DNA from: an uncultured Veillonellaceae bacterium
GTDB taxonomy: Bacteria > Bacillota > Negativicutes > Veillonellales > Negativicoccaceae
Reading direction: 5' to 3'
Assembly: GCA_947254705.1 (NCBI GenBank)
Contig: CAMYCX010000039.1
Coordinates: forward strand, 1 to 12,425
Length of the DNA stretch: 12,425 bases
Shown here: positions 1-6,569 of the stretch, piece by piece
How positions within the stretch are numbered: position 1 is the first letter of the stretch
How the letters are laid out: each line of letters starts with the position of its first letter
Notes under the pieces: generated by a model
The model's input: the letters and a program-made list of their open reading frames with translations, nothing else
Databases searched by the model: none
Told to the model about the DNA's origin: nothing
Program-made: the position numbers and the translations under genes

Positions 1-2
1 GT

Positions 3-134
3 GTTGGCATTTTAGCAGTAATGTGGCGGGCGTCGGCAGAATATGTACCGTTTTTTGTCGGTATGTATTTTGTATTGACCATGTTCGGGAAAAAATATTT
101 ATTATCCAATGACACAAAACATGATATAAAATAA
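3..134 (+). CDS. C-terminal fragment of an unidentified membrane protein (5' end outside window)
   Basis: Reading frame 3 is open from the window edge to a TAA at 132-134 and encodes about 43 residues. The fragment is strongly hydrophobic through residues 1-34 (VGILAVMWRASAEYVPFFVG, then MYFVLTMFG), followed by a short polar, lysine-rich tail (KKYLLSND, then TKHDIK). This is typical of the last transmembrane helix or helices and cytoplasmic tail of an integral membrane protein. The stop lies 17 bases before the GTG of the next gene, whose ribosome binding site begins at 140, so the two are probably co-transcribed. No family can be named from so short a piece. The other two forward frames are either stopped within a few codons or give cysteine-rich, unlikely protein. 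Confidence 0.55.
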   Translation, partial: VGILAVMWRASAEYVPFFVGMYFVLTMFGKKYLLSNDTKHDIK

Positions 135-151
135 ATACTGAGGTGAATATC

Positions 152-601
152 GTGCAGAAAGAACGGGATACACAATTTTATTTAGTGGATAAACAGATTT
201 TACCGGAGGCAATCAAGAAAACCATTATGGTTAAAAGCTTGTTGAGCAGCGGTGAAGTCAAAACTATTAATGAAGCCGTGCAACGAGTCAATTTGAGCCG
301 TAGTGCATATTATAAATATAAAGATCGGGTAGAGCCTTTCTTTGAAGCCATTCAAGGTCGGGTTTTTTCTGTTTCGATTATGATTTCTCATGAGGCCGGT
401 GTGTTGGCACGTGTATTACAAATGATTGCTCGGCAAAAGGGAAGTATTATTACCATTAACCAAGGTATACCACTTCAGCAAGTTGCAAATGTTACGATGT
501 CTTTTGAAACAATGCATATGCAAATTAGTGTAGAGGAGTTGCTGAAACGAATTGAGCGGATTAAGGGAGTAAAAGAAATTACACTTATTGGTCACGAATA
601 G
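152..601 (+). CDS. UPF0735 family ACT domain-containing protein (PheB-like)
   Basis: The protein is 149 residues, matching the usual length (about 147) of the Bacillota UPF0735/PheB family. Residues 8-65 carry the family signature: FYLVDKQILPEA, then a helix-turn-helix-like segment with INEAVQRVNLSRSAYYKYKD. Residues 72-146 form a single ACT domain (SVSIMISHEAGVLARVL; INQGIP; VTMSFET). ACT domains usually bind amino acids. The family's biochemical role is not settled, and the Bacillus protein takes its name from its position next to pheA. Here it directly precedes hom and thrB, so a regulatory role in threonine or aspartate-family synthesis is a reasonable inference. I chose the GTG at 152 because GAGGTG at 140-145 sits six bases upstream. 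The in-frame GTG at 143 lies inside that binding site and has no Shine-Dalgarno sequence of its own. Confidence 0.88.
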   Translation: MQKERDTQFYLVDKQILPEAIKKTIMVKSLLSSGEVKTINEAVQRVNLSRSAYYKYKDRVEPFFEAIQGRVFSVSIMISHEAGVLARVLQMIARQKGSIITINQGIPLQQVANVTMSFETMHMQISVEELLKRIERIKGVKEITLIGHE

Positions 602-611
602 GGGGAGAAAA

Positions 612-1913
612 ATGACTGCGATTCAAGTAGGCTTATTGGGGTTAGGAACAGTTGGCTCAGGAGTTGCACTGACACTGGAAAAAAATCGAAAATGGATTGA
701 AGAGTGCATCGGTTGTCCTATTCGGATTACGCGTGCGTTGGTAAAAAATAAAAATGAATATGGTCATTTGAAATTGCCTGATGATTTGACGATTACGGAA
801 AATGTACGAGATATTCTGGATGACGAAGCCATTTCGATTATTATTGAAGTGATGGGGGGGATTCATCCCGCGCGAGAGTTTATCTTAGAAGCATTGACTA
901 AAAAGAAAAACGTGGTAAGCGCAAACAAAGATTTGATCGCGATGCATGGTCCCGAAATTGTAAGGACAGCGACGGAAAATGGTGTGGATTTTCTGTGTGA
1001 AGCGAGTGTTGGCGGTGGTATGCCCATTCTATTGCCTCTGCAAAAATCACTGAAAGCGAATCAAGTAGAAGAAATTGCCGGTATTGTAAATGGTACAACC
1101 AACTATATTTTGTCTGCTATGACAGAAGATAGTTTATCTTATGAAGAAGCATTGGCGCAGGCCCAATTGCTCGGTTATGCGGAAGCAAATCCTGCGGCTG
1201 ATGTAGGAGGATTAGATGCGGCAAGGAAGATTGCGATTCTTTCATCAATTGCTTACCGTGCTAAAATTACACTTGAAAATGTACAAGTTGAAGGGATTGA
1301 AAAAATAACGGCGCGTGATATTCAGGTAGCCGGTGAACTGGGTTATGTCATCAAATTATTGGCAGTTGCCAAAAAAATGGATGAAGGAGTCGTGCTTTCC
1401 GTGCATCCTGCCTTTGTCCCCGTACGCCATCCATTAGCAGCTGTCCGTGGGGCTTATAATGCAGTCTATGTTGTTGGAAATGCAGTAGATGATGTTATGT
1501 TTTACGGAAAAGGAGCAGGATCATTCCCGACAGCAAGTGCGGTATTGGGTGATGTAATGGAAATCGCCCATCACATTAATGAAAATATTTGTGGCAAAAA
1601 TCCGATACTGACAGCTGATGCGTCGGCCAAACTAGCTGACGCTGCGCATTGGAAATCTCCGTATTATTTCCGATTGATCGTTCAAAATCGCCCCGGCGTG
1701 TTGGCTGAAATTTCACAAACGTTTTCCCAGCAGGGAATTAGTATCGAAACGATGCGACAACTAGGAGAAGAAGTCAGTGCAGAATTGGTTATGGTAGTTT
1801 ATCCAGCGGAACAACGTGCCGTTCATTGTGTAAGAAGCCAGCTGGAAGGGCTCGAGTCCGTAGAAAGAGTAGCCAATGTAATACGGGTGTTTGAGGACCA
1901 GTCGGATGAATAA
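612..1913 (+). CDS. hom: Homoserine dehydrogenase with C-terminal ACT domain
   Basis: This cytoplasmic enzyme reduces aspartate semialdehyde to homoserine with NAD(P)H, the branch point toward threonine and methionine. The 433-residue length is normal for the monofunctional Gram-positive form. Residues 4-18 form the Rossmann nucleotide motif (GLLGLGTVGSGV). SANKDLIA (103-110), EASVGGGMPI (130-139) and GIVNGTTNYIL (157-167) are family motifs. In GLDAARKIAIL (200-210), Asp202 and Lys206 match the catalytic pair known from the yeast enzyme. KGAGSFPTASAV (300-311) closes the catalytic region. Residues 352-428 are an ACT domain (FRLIVQNRPGVLAEI), which commonly mediates threonine feedback inhibition. 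I chose the ATG at 612, which follows GGGGGAGAA at 601-609. The gene starts 10 bases after the ACT-protein stop and overlaps thrB by 8 bases, indicating one operon. Confidence 0.97.
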   Translation: MTAIQVGLLGLGTVGSGVALTLEKNRKWIEECIGCPIRITRALVKNKNEYGHLKLPDDLTITENVRDILDDEAISIIIEVMGGIHPAREFILEALTKKKNVVSANKDLIAMHGPEIVRTATENGVDFLCEASVGGGMPILLPLQKSLKANQVEEIAGIVNGTTNYILSAMTEDSLSYEEALAQAQLLGYAEANPAADVGGLDAARKIAILSSIAYRAKITLENVQVEGIEKITARDIQVAGELGYVIKLLAVAKKMDEGVVLSVHPAFVPVRHPLAAVRGAYNAVYVVGNAVDDVMFYGKGAGSFPTASAVLGDVMEIAHHINENICGKNPILTADASAKLADAAHWKSPYYFRLIVQNRPGVLAEISQTFSQQGISIETMRQLGEEVSAELVMVVYPAEQRAVHCVRSQLEGLESVERVANVIRVFEDQSDE

Positions 1914-2814
1914 AGTCACTATATCTGTTCCGGCAACAACGGCAAATTTGGGAGCAGGTTTTGATGTCTTCGGGATGGCGCTTTCTTTATATAATGAATT
2001 GTCATTCGAGCTGATAGAATGTGGTGACAAAATTTCTCTTGAAATATATGGAGAAGGCGCAGATACACTCTTTAGCGGCGATTCGAATAATCTTGTGTTG
2101 AAAAGCATGCAGCATTTATCACGTTTTTATCAGATACCTTTGCCGGGGGGAATTCTTAAAATGACCAACCGGATTCCTTTGGCACGAGGACTGGGGAGTT
2201 CTTCCGCTGCTATCGTAGGCGGATTATATTTGGCATCAAAATTGCTGAAATTGGGACTTTCTAAGCAGGAACTTTTGGAGCTCGCCGTAGAAATTGAAGG
2301 ACACCCCGATAATGTGGCCCCAGCGTTGTTTGGCAACTGTATTTGCTCTGCACGAGGGTCGAAAAAATGGGAAACGGTGTTATACCAAGTTCCAGAGGAG
2401 TGGAAATGGATTGCCTGTGTACCGCAAATTCCGCTCTCAACGGAAGATGCGCGACGGGTATTGCCGGCAACTATAGAGCATGCAAAAGCGGTACAAAATG
2501 TAGCATCAGCGTCATTTTTTTTAGCGGCATTAATTTATGAAGAGCCGCGTTATTTGCCAATCGCTTTTCGTGATTATCTGCATGTTCCTTATCGATTACC
2601 ACTCATTCCAAACGGAGAAAAGGTGCTAGCCGCGGCGATGTCTGCAGGTGCATATGCGGCGACAATTAGTGGGTCGGGAAGTACCCTTTTGGCAATTTGC
2701 CCGACGGATAAAGCAGAGATAGTTGCAGAGACAATGAAATCTGCATTTGGTGCAGCATATGATGCTCGAAGTTTTATTTTGGAGGTATGTACACAAGGAG
2801 TGCATGAAGTTTGA
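1906..2814 (+). CDS. thrB: Homoserine kinase (GHMP family)
   Basis: ThrB phosphorylates homoserine with ATP to O-phosphohomoserine, the substrate of threonine synthase. The 302-residue length is typical. GHMP-kinase motifs appear in order: VPATTANLGAGFDVFGMAL at 8-26 (substrate region), PLARGLGSSSAAIVGGL at 91-107 (the glycine/serine-rich ATP loop), EGHPDNVAPALFGN at 131-144, and ISGSGSTLLAI at 254-264. I chose the ATG at 1906. It overlaps the end of hom by 8 bases and has GAGG at 1893-1896 as its ribosome binding site within hom, so translational coupling is likely. threonine synthase (thrC) is not in the window. The PduX-like kinase at 8260 belongs to the same superfamily but is a distinct gene with different flanking motifs. 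Confidence 0.97.
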   Translation: MNKVTISVPATTANLGAGFDVFGMALSLYNELSFELIECGDKISLEIYGEGADTLFSGDSNNLVLKSMQHLSRFYQIPLPGGILKMTNRIPLARGLGSSSAAIVGGLYLASKLLKLGLSKQELLELAVEIEGHPDNVAPALFGNCICSARGSKKWETVLYQVPEEWKWIACVPQIPLSTEDARRVLPATIEHAKAVQNVASASFFLAALIYEEPRYLPIAFRDYLHVPYRLPLIPNGEKVLAAAMSAGAYAATISGSGSTLLAICPTDKAEIVAETMKSAFGAAYDARSFILEVCTQGVHEV

Positions 2815-2816
2815 TC

Positions 2817-2845
2817 TTGACAAATGTATTAAAAATTCTTATGCT
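2817..2845 (+). promoter_or_regulatory. Sigma-A-type promoter for tRNA-Pro
   Basis: A perfect -35 box, TTGACA (2817-2822), is followed after 17 bases by TATGCT (2840-2845), which matches the -10 consensus at four of six positions. Transcription would start near 2852, just upstream of the mature tRNA 5' end at 2857. The promoter begins immediately after the thrB stop codon. It may also serve ndk downstream (see the findings). Confidence 0.75.
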
Positions 2846-2856
2846 ATAAGAGATAT

Positions 2857-2933
2857 CGGGACGTAGCTCAGCTTGGTAGAGCGCTACCTTGGGGTGGTAG
2901 AGGTCGCATGTTCAAATCATGTCGTTCCGACCA
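2857..2933 (+). tRNA. tRNA-Pro (anticodon GGG), CCA encoded
   Basis: The 77-base sequence folds as a full cloverleaf. The acceptor stem CGGGACG (2857-2863) pairs with CGTTCCG (2923-2929), with one G-T pair. The D-stem is GCTC/GAGC (2866-2869 and 2879-2882). The anticodon stem CTACC/GGTAG (2884-2888 and 2896-2900) closes the loop TTGGGGT, placing the anticodon GGG at 2891-2893. The T-arm GCATG-TTCAAAT-CATGT (2906-2922) contains the conserved TTCAA. The discriminator base is A, followed by genomic CCA (2931-2933). The C1-G72 pair fits bacterial tRNA-Pro. It reads CCC and CCU codons. It is a single tRNA gene between thrB and ndk. Confidence 0.97.
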
Positions 2934-2946
2934 GTTAGTAACCATC

Positions 2947-2982
2947 CTAAAAGCCAAAGAGATTGATCTCTTTGGCTTTTAG
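2947..2982 (+). terminator. Perfect 16-bp hairpin after tRNA-Pro (probable terminator or attenuator)
   Basis: The 16-base arm at 2947-2962 is an exact reverse complement of 2967-2982, with a TTGA loop. The TTTT of the descending arm lies inside the stem, and no T-tract follows it (the next bases are CGGATAAGG). Termination may therefore be incomplete. The ndk ribosome binding site begins 10 bases after the hairpin, leaving no space for a normal ndk promoter. Confidence 0.7.
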
Positions 2983-3006
2983 CGGATAAGGCAAAGGAGG
3001 TCAAAA

Positions 3007-3411
3007 ATGGAAAAGACATTGGTTCTGGTAAAACCGGACGGAGTAAAGAAAAAAATTTGTGGAGAAGTAATTTCGCGTTTTGAGCGCAAAGGGCTTTCTA
3101 TTGATGCGATTCGTATGGAAACCGTTAGCGTTGATCTGGCCAAGAAACATTATGCGATACATGCAGGCAAACCTTTTTTTGATGGATTGATTAAGTTTAT
3201 TACTTCAGGCCCATTATTGGCAATGGTCATCAGTGGAGAAAATGCGATTGCTGCAGTTCGCCAAATTAATGGAGCCACAAATCCGATCGAAGCGGTTCCG
3301 GGGTCGATTCGTGGTGATTTCGCCACATCAATTGATGAAAATATTGTTCATGCATCAGATGCGCCGGAGACAGCTGCACAAGAAATCTCACTCTGGTTTC
3401 CCGAGGCATAA
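3007..3411 (+). CDS. ndk: Nucleoside diphosphate kinase
   Basis: Ndk transfers the terminal phosphate of ATP to other nucleoside diphosphates through a phosphohistidine, balancing (d)NTP pools in the cytoplasm. The 134-residue length is typical of short bacterial enzymes. The N-terminus EKTLVLVKPDGV (2-13) is diagnostic. GATNPIEAVPGSIRGDFA (89-106) is the conserved nucleotide-binding region. NIVHASDA (112-119) contains the catalytic His115; the usual context is NxxHGSD, so the Gly-to-Ala change beside the histidine is a minor variant. The ATG at 3007 is preceded by a strong AAAGGAGG at 2993-3000. The adenosyltransferase gene follows after 32 bases with its own strong binding site, so the two probably share a transcript ending at 3954-3994. 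Confidence 0.97.
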   Translation: MEKTLVLVKPDGVKKKICGEVISRFERKGLSIDAIRMETVSVDLAKKHYAIHAGKPFFDGLIKFITSGPLLAMVISGENAIAAVRQINGATNPIEAVPGSIRGDFATSIDENIVHASDAPETAAQEISLWFPEA

Positions 3412-3443
3412 TCAGAGCGTTCACTTCTTAAGGAGGGGATTTG

Positions 3444-3944
3444 ATGAGCAAGGTATATACCAAAACCGGTGATAAAGGCGCCACCAGTCTGTATACCGGG
3501 CAACGTGTTTCCAAAGGCGGATTACGTGTGGAAACATACGGGACGATTGACGAAGCGCAAGCAGCGTTGGGGCTTGCACGTGCGGTAGCGACGAAAGATA
3601 CAGTAAAAGAAGAAATTTATCAGGTGGAAAAAGATTTGTGGCTCTTAATGGCAGATGTTGCAAGTCTTGACAAAGATCCGTCTATTACGGACGATCACAT
3701 TGCTCATTTGGAGCAAGTTATTGATCGATATGATTCACAGTTAGAGCCTCTGACAAAGTTTTTGATTCCGGGAGATACACATGCGGGGGCTTGTCTCGAT
3801 ATTGCGAGAACGGTTGTTCGACGTGCAGAACGATTATTTTGGCGATTACAGGCTGAAGAATCGGTTCACGAAGTAGATATTCGTTATCTAAACCGATTAT
3901 CCGACTTATGTTATATTTGGGGACGAGTCGAAACAGAATTATGA
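3444..3944 (+). CDS. PduO-type ATP:cob(I)alamin adenosyltransferase
   Basis: The enzyme attaches the 5'-deoxyadenosyl upper ligand from ATP to cob(I)alamin or its precursors, forming the adenosyl cofactor. It is 166 residues, close to a stand-alone PduO/MMAB domain. KVYTKTGDKGATSLYTGQRV (3-22) is the family's N-terminal ATP-binding signature, followed by RVETYGTIDEAQAALG (28-43). ARTVVRRAER (121-130) and YLNRLSDLCYIWGRVE (148-163) match the C-terminal helices. Several positions differ from the commonest form: EAQ replaces ELN at 37-39, and YIWGRVE replaces the usual LFxxAR end. The core arginines are present. I chose the ATG at 3444, seven bases after AAGGAGG at 3430-3436; the TTG at 3441 would be too close. 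It lies outside the cobU operon, separated by a terminator and a reverse-strand gene. CobA-type adenosyltransferases are an unrelated family. Confidence 0.9.
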   Translation: MSKVYTKTGDKGATSLYTGQRVSKGGLRVETYGTIDEAQAALGLARAVATKDTVKEEIYQVEKDLWLLMADVASLDKDPSITDDHIAHLEQVIDRYDSQLEPLTKFLIPGDTHAGACLDIARTVVRRAERLFWRLQAEESVHEVDIRYLNRLSDLCYIWGRVETEL

Positions 3945-3953
3945 TATGAAAGA

Positions 3954-3994
3954 AAACAAAAACTTGTTTCCTGAAAGGAAACAAGTTTTTGTTT
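3954..3994. terminator. Long bidirectional intrinsic terminator
   Basis: An 18-base arm (3954-3971) is an exact reverse complement of 3977-3994, around a TGAAA loop. The centre is the GC-containing CTTGTTTCC, flanked by A-rich sequence on the left and GTTTTTGTTT on the right, so both strands give a stem followed by a U-rich run. It starts 10 bases after the adenosyltransferase stop. It also lies 36 bases beyond the stop of the convergent gene at 4030-4350, and so can end both transcripts. Confidence 0.9.
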
Positions 3995-4029
3995 AACTGT
4001 TCGTTTCTGAGGAGTCTTTCAGCAGAACC

Positions 4030-4350
4030 TCACTGGGGCTGGGGTAAAAAAAATAAGGAATGGACCGGATGAAATGTTTCACTGGTAGATTTCGCAATTA
4101 GTGTTCGGGATAGCGAATCTTCAAAAGCAATGATATCCTCGGGATGAATTACCGTATCTTCCACTAGCACAATTAAGTAATCATGTACTTCAGGAGCACC
4201 TTCTGGAACCTGATCGGAAGAGAGAGGAATACCTAAAATAATGCGAATTGTTGCAACATATTCGTCTCGTTCGTTGAATACAGTCGCACGATAGGTACGA
4301 TCCCAAAGTGTCCGCATCAAATCCAGTTTGTAAGTTGTTGAAATGGCCAT
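4030..4350 (-). CDS. Hypothetical protein, 106 residues, family not recognised
   Basis: I do not recognise this protein. It begins MAISTTYKLDLMRTLWDRTY and is soluble-looking, with no signal peptide or membrane segment. It is clearly acidic in its middle (residues 48-79, including HDYLIVLVEDTVIHPEDI), suggesting a small alpha/beta fold, and ends with LFFLPQPQ. I chose the ATG whose first base is 4350, because the reverse strand reads GAGGTG six bases before it; the in-frame GTG at 4359 lies within that binding site. The good Shine-Dalgarno sequence, the codon use and the shared terminator at 3954-3994 support a real gene. It is the only reverse-strand gene in the window and is transcribed divergently from the cobU operon. 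That position could suggest a link to cobamide metabolism, but nothing in the protein shows one. Confidence 0.75.
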   Translation of the reverse strand: MAISTTYKLDLMRTLWDRTYRATVFNERDEYVATIRIILGIPLSSDQVPEGAPEVHDYLIVLVEDTVIHPEDIIAFEDSLSRTLIAKSTSETFHPVHSLFFLPQPQ

Positions 4351-4377
4351 CAAATTCACCTCGTTTTTGTTGTATAC

Positions 4378-4406
4378 TTAATAATATACCACATTTAGTG
4401 TATCGT
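4378..4406 (+). promoter_or_regulatory. Possible promoter of the cobU operon
   Basis: TTAATA (4378-4383) and TATCGT (4401-4406) are 17 bases apart, each matching consensus at four of six positions. A nearby TATAAA (4407-4412) could be an alternative -10 box but lacks a good -35. The gap between the divergent start codons (4351-4446) is only 96 bases. The leader left after this promoter is about 35 bases, too short for a cobalamin riboswitch. Confidence 0.35.
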
Positions 4407-4411
4407 TATAA
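4383..4411 (-). promoter_or_regulatory. Possible promoter of the reverse-strand hypothetical gene
   Basis: On the reverse strand, TTATAA (4411-4406) and TATATT (4388-4383) are separated by 17 bases. The -10 box matches consensus well, but the -35 box matches at only three positions. The predicted start near 4376 would leave a short leader before the GAGGTG ribosome binding site. It overlaps the candidate promoter for cobU. Confidence 0.35.
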
Positions 4412-4446
4412 AGCATAGATCATTGATCAATTTCGGGGAGGCTCAA

Positions 4447-5031
4447 ATGGGACACAGCAGATTAGTTATAGGAGGCGCAAGGAGCGGAAAAAGTGAGTTT
4501 GCAGAGTGGTTGCTTTCTGAAACAATCGGTCGGAAAGGATATATTGCAACTTCCCGAGTCGGTGATGCCGAGATGAGGGAAAGAGTGCGTTTGCACCGCC
4601 AACGACGTCCGTCAGATTGGCAAACTTTTGAATTTTCGAGCAGTCAGATGGAAAAGATGGAAACCATACTCAGACAAGCCGATGTATTCCTGTTTGATTG
4701 TGTTACAATGTATGTAAACAACTTGTTGCTGGATGAATGTGGAGACTTGGGAAGCGATGTTTCTGTTGTGTTTTCTGAGCGCAAAATTGAGAAGATTACG
4801 AATCGCCTGCAAATGGAAATGAATACGCTTAAAAATATACTTAGCAATCTTGATGCACAAGTAATTTTTGTTACTAATGAATTGGGAATGGGGATCGTCC
4901 CGAATAATGCGATGAGTCGTCTGTATCGAGATTTAGTCGGGTTGGCAAATCAGCAATTGGGATCAATTTCTTCACAGGTGGATTGGGTCATGGCAGGAAT
5001 TTCCATTCCTTTGAAAAAAAGAGGAGAATAG
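4447..5031 (+). CDS. cobU: Adenosylcobinamide kinase / adenosylcobinamide-phosphate guanylyltransferase
   Basis: CobU phosphorylates the aminopropanol arm of adenosylcobinamide and then transfers GMP from GTP, giving adenosyl-GDP-cobinamide for CobS. The 194-residue length is near the usual 180-190. Residues 9-16 are the P-loop GGARSGKS. YIATSRVGDAEMRERVRLHR (32-51) with RPSDW after it is the family signature; by alignment with the Salmonella enzyme, His50 is the residue that carries GMP. FLFDCVTMYVNNLL is the Walker-B-like strand. VTNELGMGIVPNNAMSRLYR (149-168) matches the conserved VTNEVGxGIVP segment. I chose the ATG at 4447 after GGGGAGG (4435-4441); a TTG at 4423 is upstream of that site. 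This is the first gene of a seven-gene operon, ending two bases before cobQ. Confidence 0.97.
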   Translation: MGHSRLVIGGARSGKSEFAEWLLSETIGRKGYIATSRVGDAEMRERVRLHRQRRPSDWQTFEFSSSQMEKMETILRQADVFLFDCVTMYVNNLLLDECGDLGSDVSVVFSERKIEKITNRLQMEMNTLKNILSNLDAQVIFVTNELGMGIVPNNAMSRLYRDLVGLANQQLGSISSQVDWVMAGISIPLKKRGE

Positions 5032-5033
5032 CA

Positions 5034-6569
5034 ATGACAAAAGGGATTATGTTTCAGGGAACCAGCTCACATGTCGGCAAAAGCATATTGACAACTGCAT
5101 TGTGTAGAATTTTGCGACAAGACGGCTATAGTCCCGTACCGTTTAAAGCGCAAAATATGGCATTAAATTCATATGTAACCAAAGATGGGGATGAAATGGG
5201 GCGTGCACAAGTTGCACAGGCGGAAGCCGCGGGATTAGATCCGATCGTACAAATGAATCCTGTTTTATTAAAGCCCTCGGGGAATCAGACTTCGCAAGTC
5301 GTTTTGATGGGAAAACCGGTGGGGGTCTATAGTGCACAGGAATATCATACTCGGTACAGCTTGATGGCATGGGACTCTGTTAAAGAAAGTATGGCATATT
5401 TGGCCTCTCGTTTTGATGTGGTTGTGATTGAAGGAGCTGGTTCTCCGGCAGAAATAAATTTGAAGAATACCGATATTGTCAATATGAGAGTTGCCAAAGA
5501 GTTCGATGTCCCAGTGTTTTTAATTGCAGATATTGATCGTGGTGGCGCGTTGGCTTCTGTGGTAGGGACATTGGAGTTGCTGGATGAAGAGGAACGAAAC
5601 CTTGTTAAAGGAATTATTATCAACAAATTCCGTGGTGATATTCGCCTATTGGAGCCGGCATTGACATTCTTGGAGGAGAAGACAGGGAAGCCGATATTGG
5701 GAGTTGTTCCATATCTGGATGACTTGGGAATTGAAAATGAAGATTCTGTGTCTTTGCAAGACAAAACAGATCATATTGACAGAAGCCTACAGATCGCAGT
5801 TTTACAAACGCCTAAAATCTCAAACTTTACCGATTTTGATGCACTTTCGCATGAGCCGGATGTCGAAATTCGGTATATACGTCGGGGAGATCAAATAGGT
5901 CACCCTGATATGGTTATTTTACCGGGAAGTAAAAATACGATTGAGGATTTATTATATTTGCATCGTTTCGGCTATGTTGAAGAGCTTAAGGAGTTGGCGC
6001 AAGGAGGGATTCCGGTCGCGGGAATTTGCGGAGGATACCAGATGCTCGGGCAAGAAGTATTGGATCCGAACCATGTTGAAAGTCATCATAATCGGGTTGA
6101 AGGGGTAGGTTTGCTACCCACCAAAACTCATATGGAGGGCAAAAAAACAACTCATCAAGTAACATTTGCTTGTCATAATTTCGATTTTTTGGGACTAGAT
6201 GTGTCATTTGATCATTTACACGGTTATGAAATCCATATGGGTCAAACGGAATTTCTAGATAATACGAAAAGTGCCTTTATATTGCGCACAAGAAGCGGTA
6301 AAGAAGTCACTGCACAGGATGGGAAAGTGTCGTCCGATCGTCAAGTGTTTGGAACGTACATGCATGGTATATTTGATAACGATGACTTACGTCGAGCCAT
6401 ATTAAATGAACTGCGTAAACGGAAGCATCTGGAACCCTTGCCGATCGTTTTTCGATGGAATGATTACAAAGATTCAGAATATAATCGCTTGGCAGATACT
6501 GTCAGAAATGCGTTGAGAATGGATTTAATTTATGATTTATTGAAGACGGAGTCGACATTGAATGTATAA
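5034..6569 (+). CDS. cobQ: Cobyric acid synthase (glutamine-hydrolysing)
   Basis: CobQ (CbiP) amidates four peripheral carboxylates of adenosylcobyrinic acid a,c-diamide using glutamine and ATP, giving adenosylcobyric acid. The 511-residue length is typical. The N-terminal half is a dethiobiotin-synthetase-like ATPase with the P-loop QGTSSHVGKS (8-17), followed by FKAQNMALNSYVT (37-49), VVIEGAGSPAEINL (130-143) and DIDRGGALASVVGTL (166-180). The C-terminal half is a class I glutamine amidotransferase: LPGSKNTIEDL (296-306), the nucleophile Cys332 in GICGGYQMLG (330-339), and His444 in FGTYMHGIFDND (439-450). I chose the ATG at 5034, after GAGGAG at 5021-5026 and two bases beyond cobU. It overlaps cbiB by 8 bases. 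It is the only corrin-modifying gene here; the rest of the operon concerns the lower arm. Confidence 0.97.
   Translation: MTKGIMFQGTSSHVGKSILTTALCRILRQDGYSPVPFKAQNMALNSYVTKDGDEMGRAQVAQAEAAGLDPIVQMNPVLLKPSGNQTSQVVLMGKPVGVYSAQEYHTRYSLMAWDSVKESMAYLASRFDVVVIEGAGSPAEINLKNTDIVNMRVAKEFDVPVFLIADIDRGGALASVVGTLELLDEEERNLVKGIIINKFRGDIRLLEPALTFLEEKTGKPILGVVPYLDDLGIENEDSVSLQDKTDHIDRSLQIAVLQTPKISNFTDFDALSHEPDVEIRYIRRGDQIGHPDMVILPGSKNTIEDLLYLHRFGYVEELKELAQGGIPVAGICGGYQMLGQEVLDPNHVESHHNRVEGVGLLPTKTHMEGKKTTHQVTFACHNFDFLGLDVSFDHLHGYEIHMGQTEFLDNTKSAFILRTRSGKEVTAQDGKVSSDRQVFGTYMHGIFDNDDLRRAILNELRKRKHLEPLPIVFRWNDYKDSEYNRLADTVRNALRMDLIYDLLKTESTLNV

Noticed and set aside
1761..2108. A 115-codon reverse-strand reading frame across the hom/thrB junction
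   Set aside because: It lies opposite two well-conserved enzymes, has no ribosome binding site and shows no recognisable protein features.
3954..3994. The long inverted repeat as a mobile-element end or attachment site
   Set aside because: It lies between two convergent genes, has U-rich flanks on both strands and no direct repeats, so it is fully explained as a bidirectional terminator.
4423..4430. TTGATCAA palindrome upstream of cobU as an operator
   Set aside because: An 8-base palindrome is expected by chance; no second copy or longer symmetry was seen.
5345..5764. A 139-codon reverse-strand reading frame inside cobQ
   Set aside because: It is a serine- and asparagine-rich shadow of the conserved ATPase domain with no supporting start signals.
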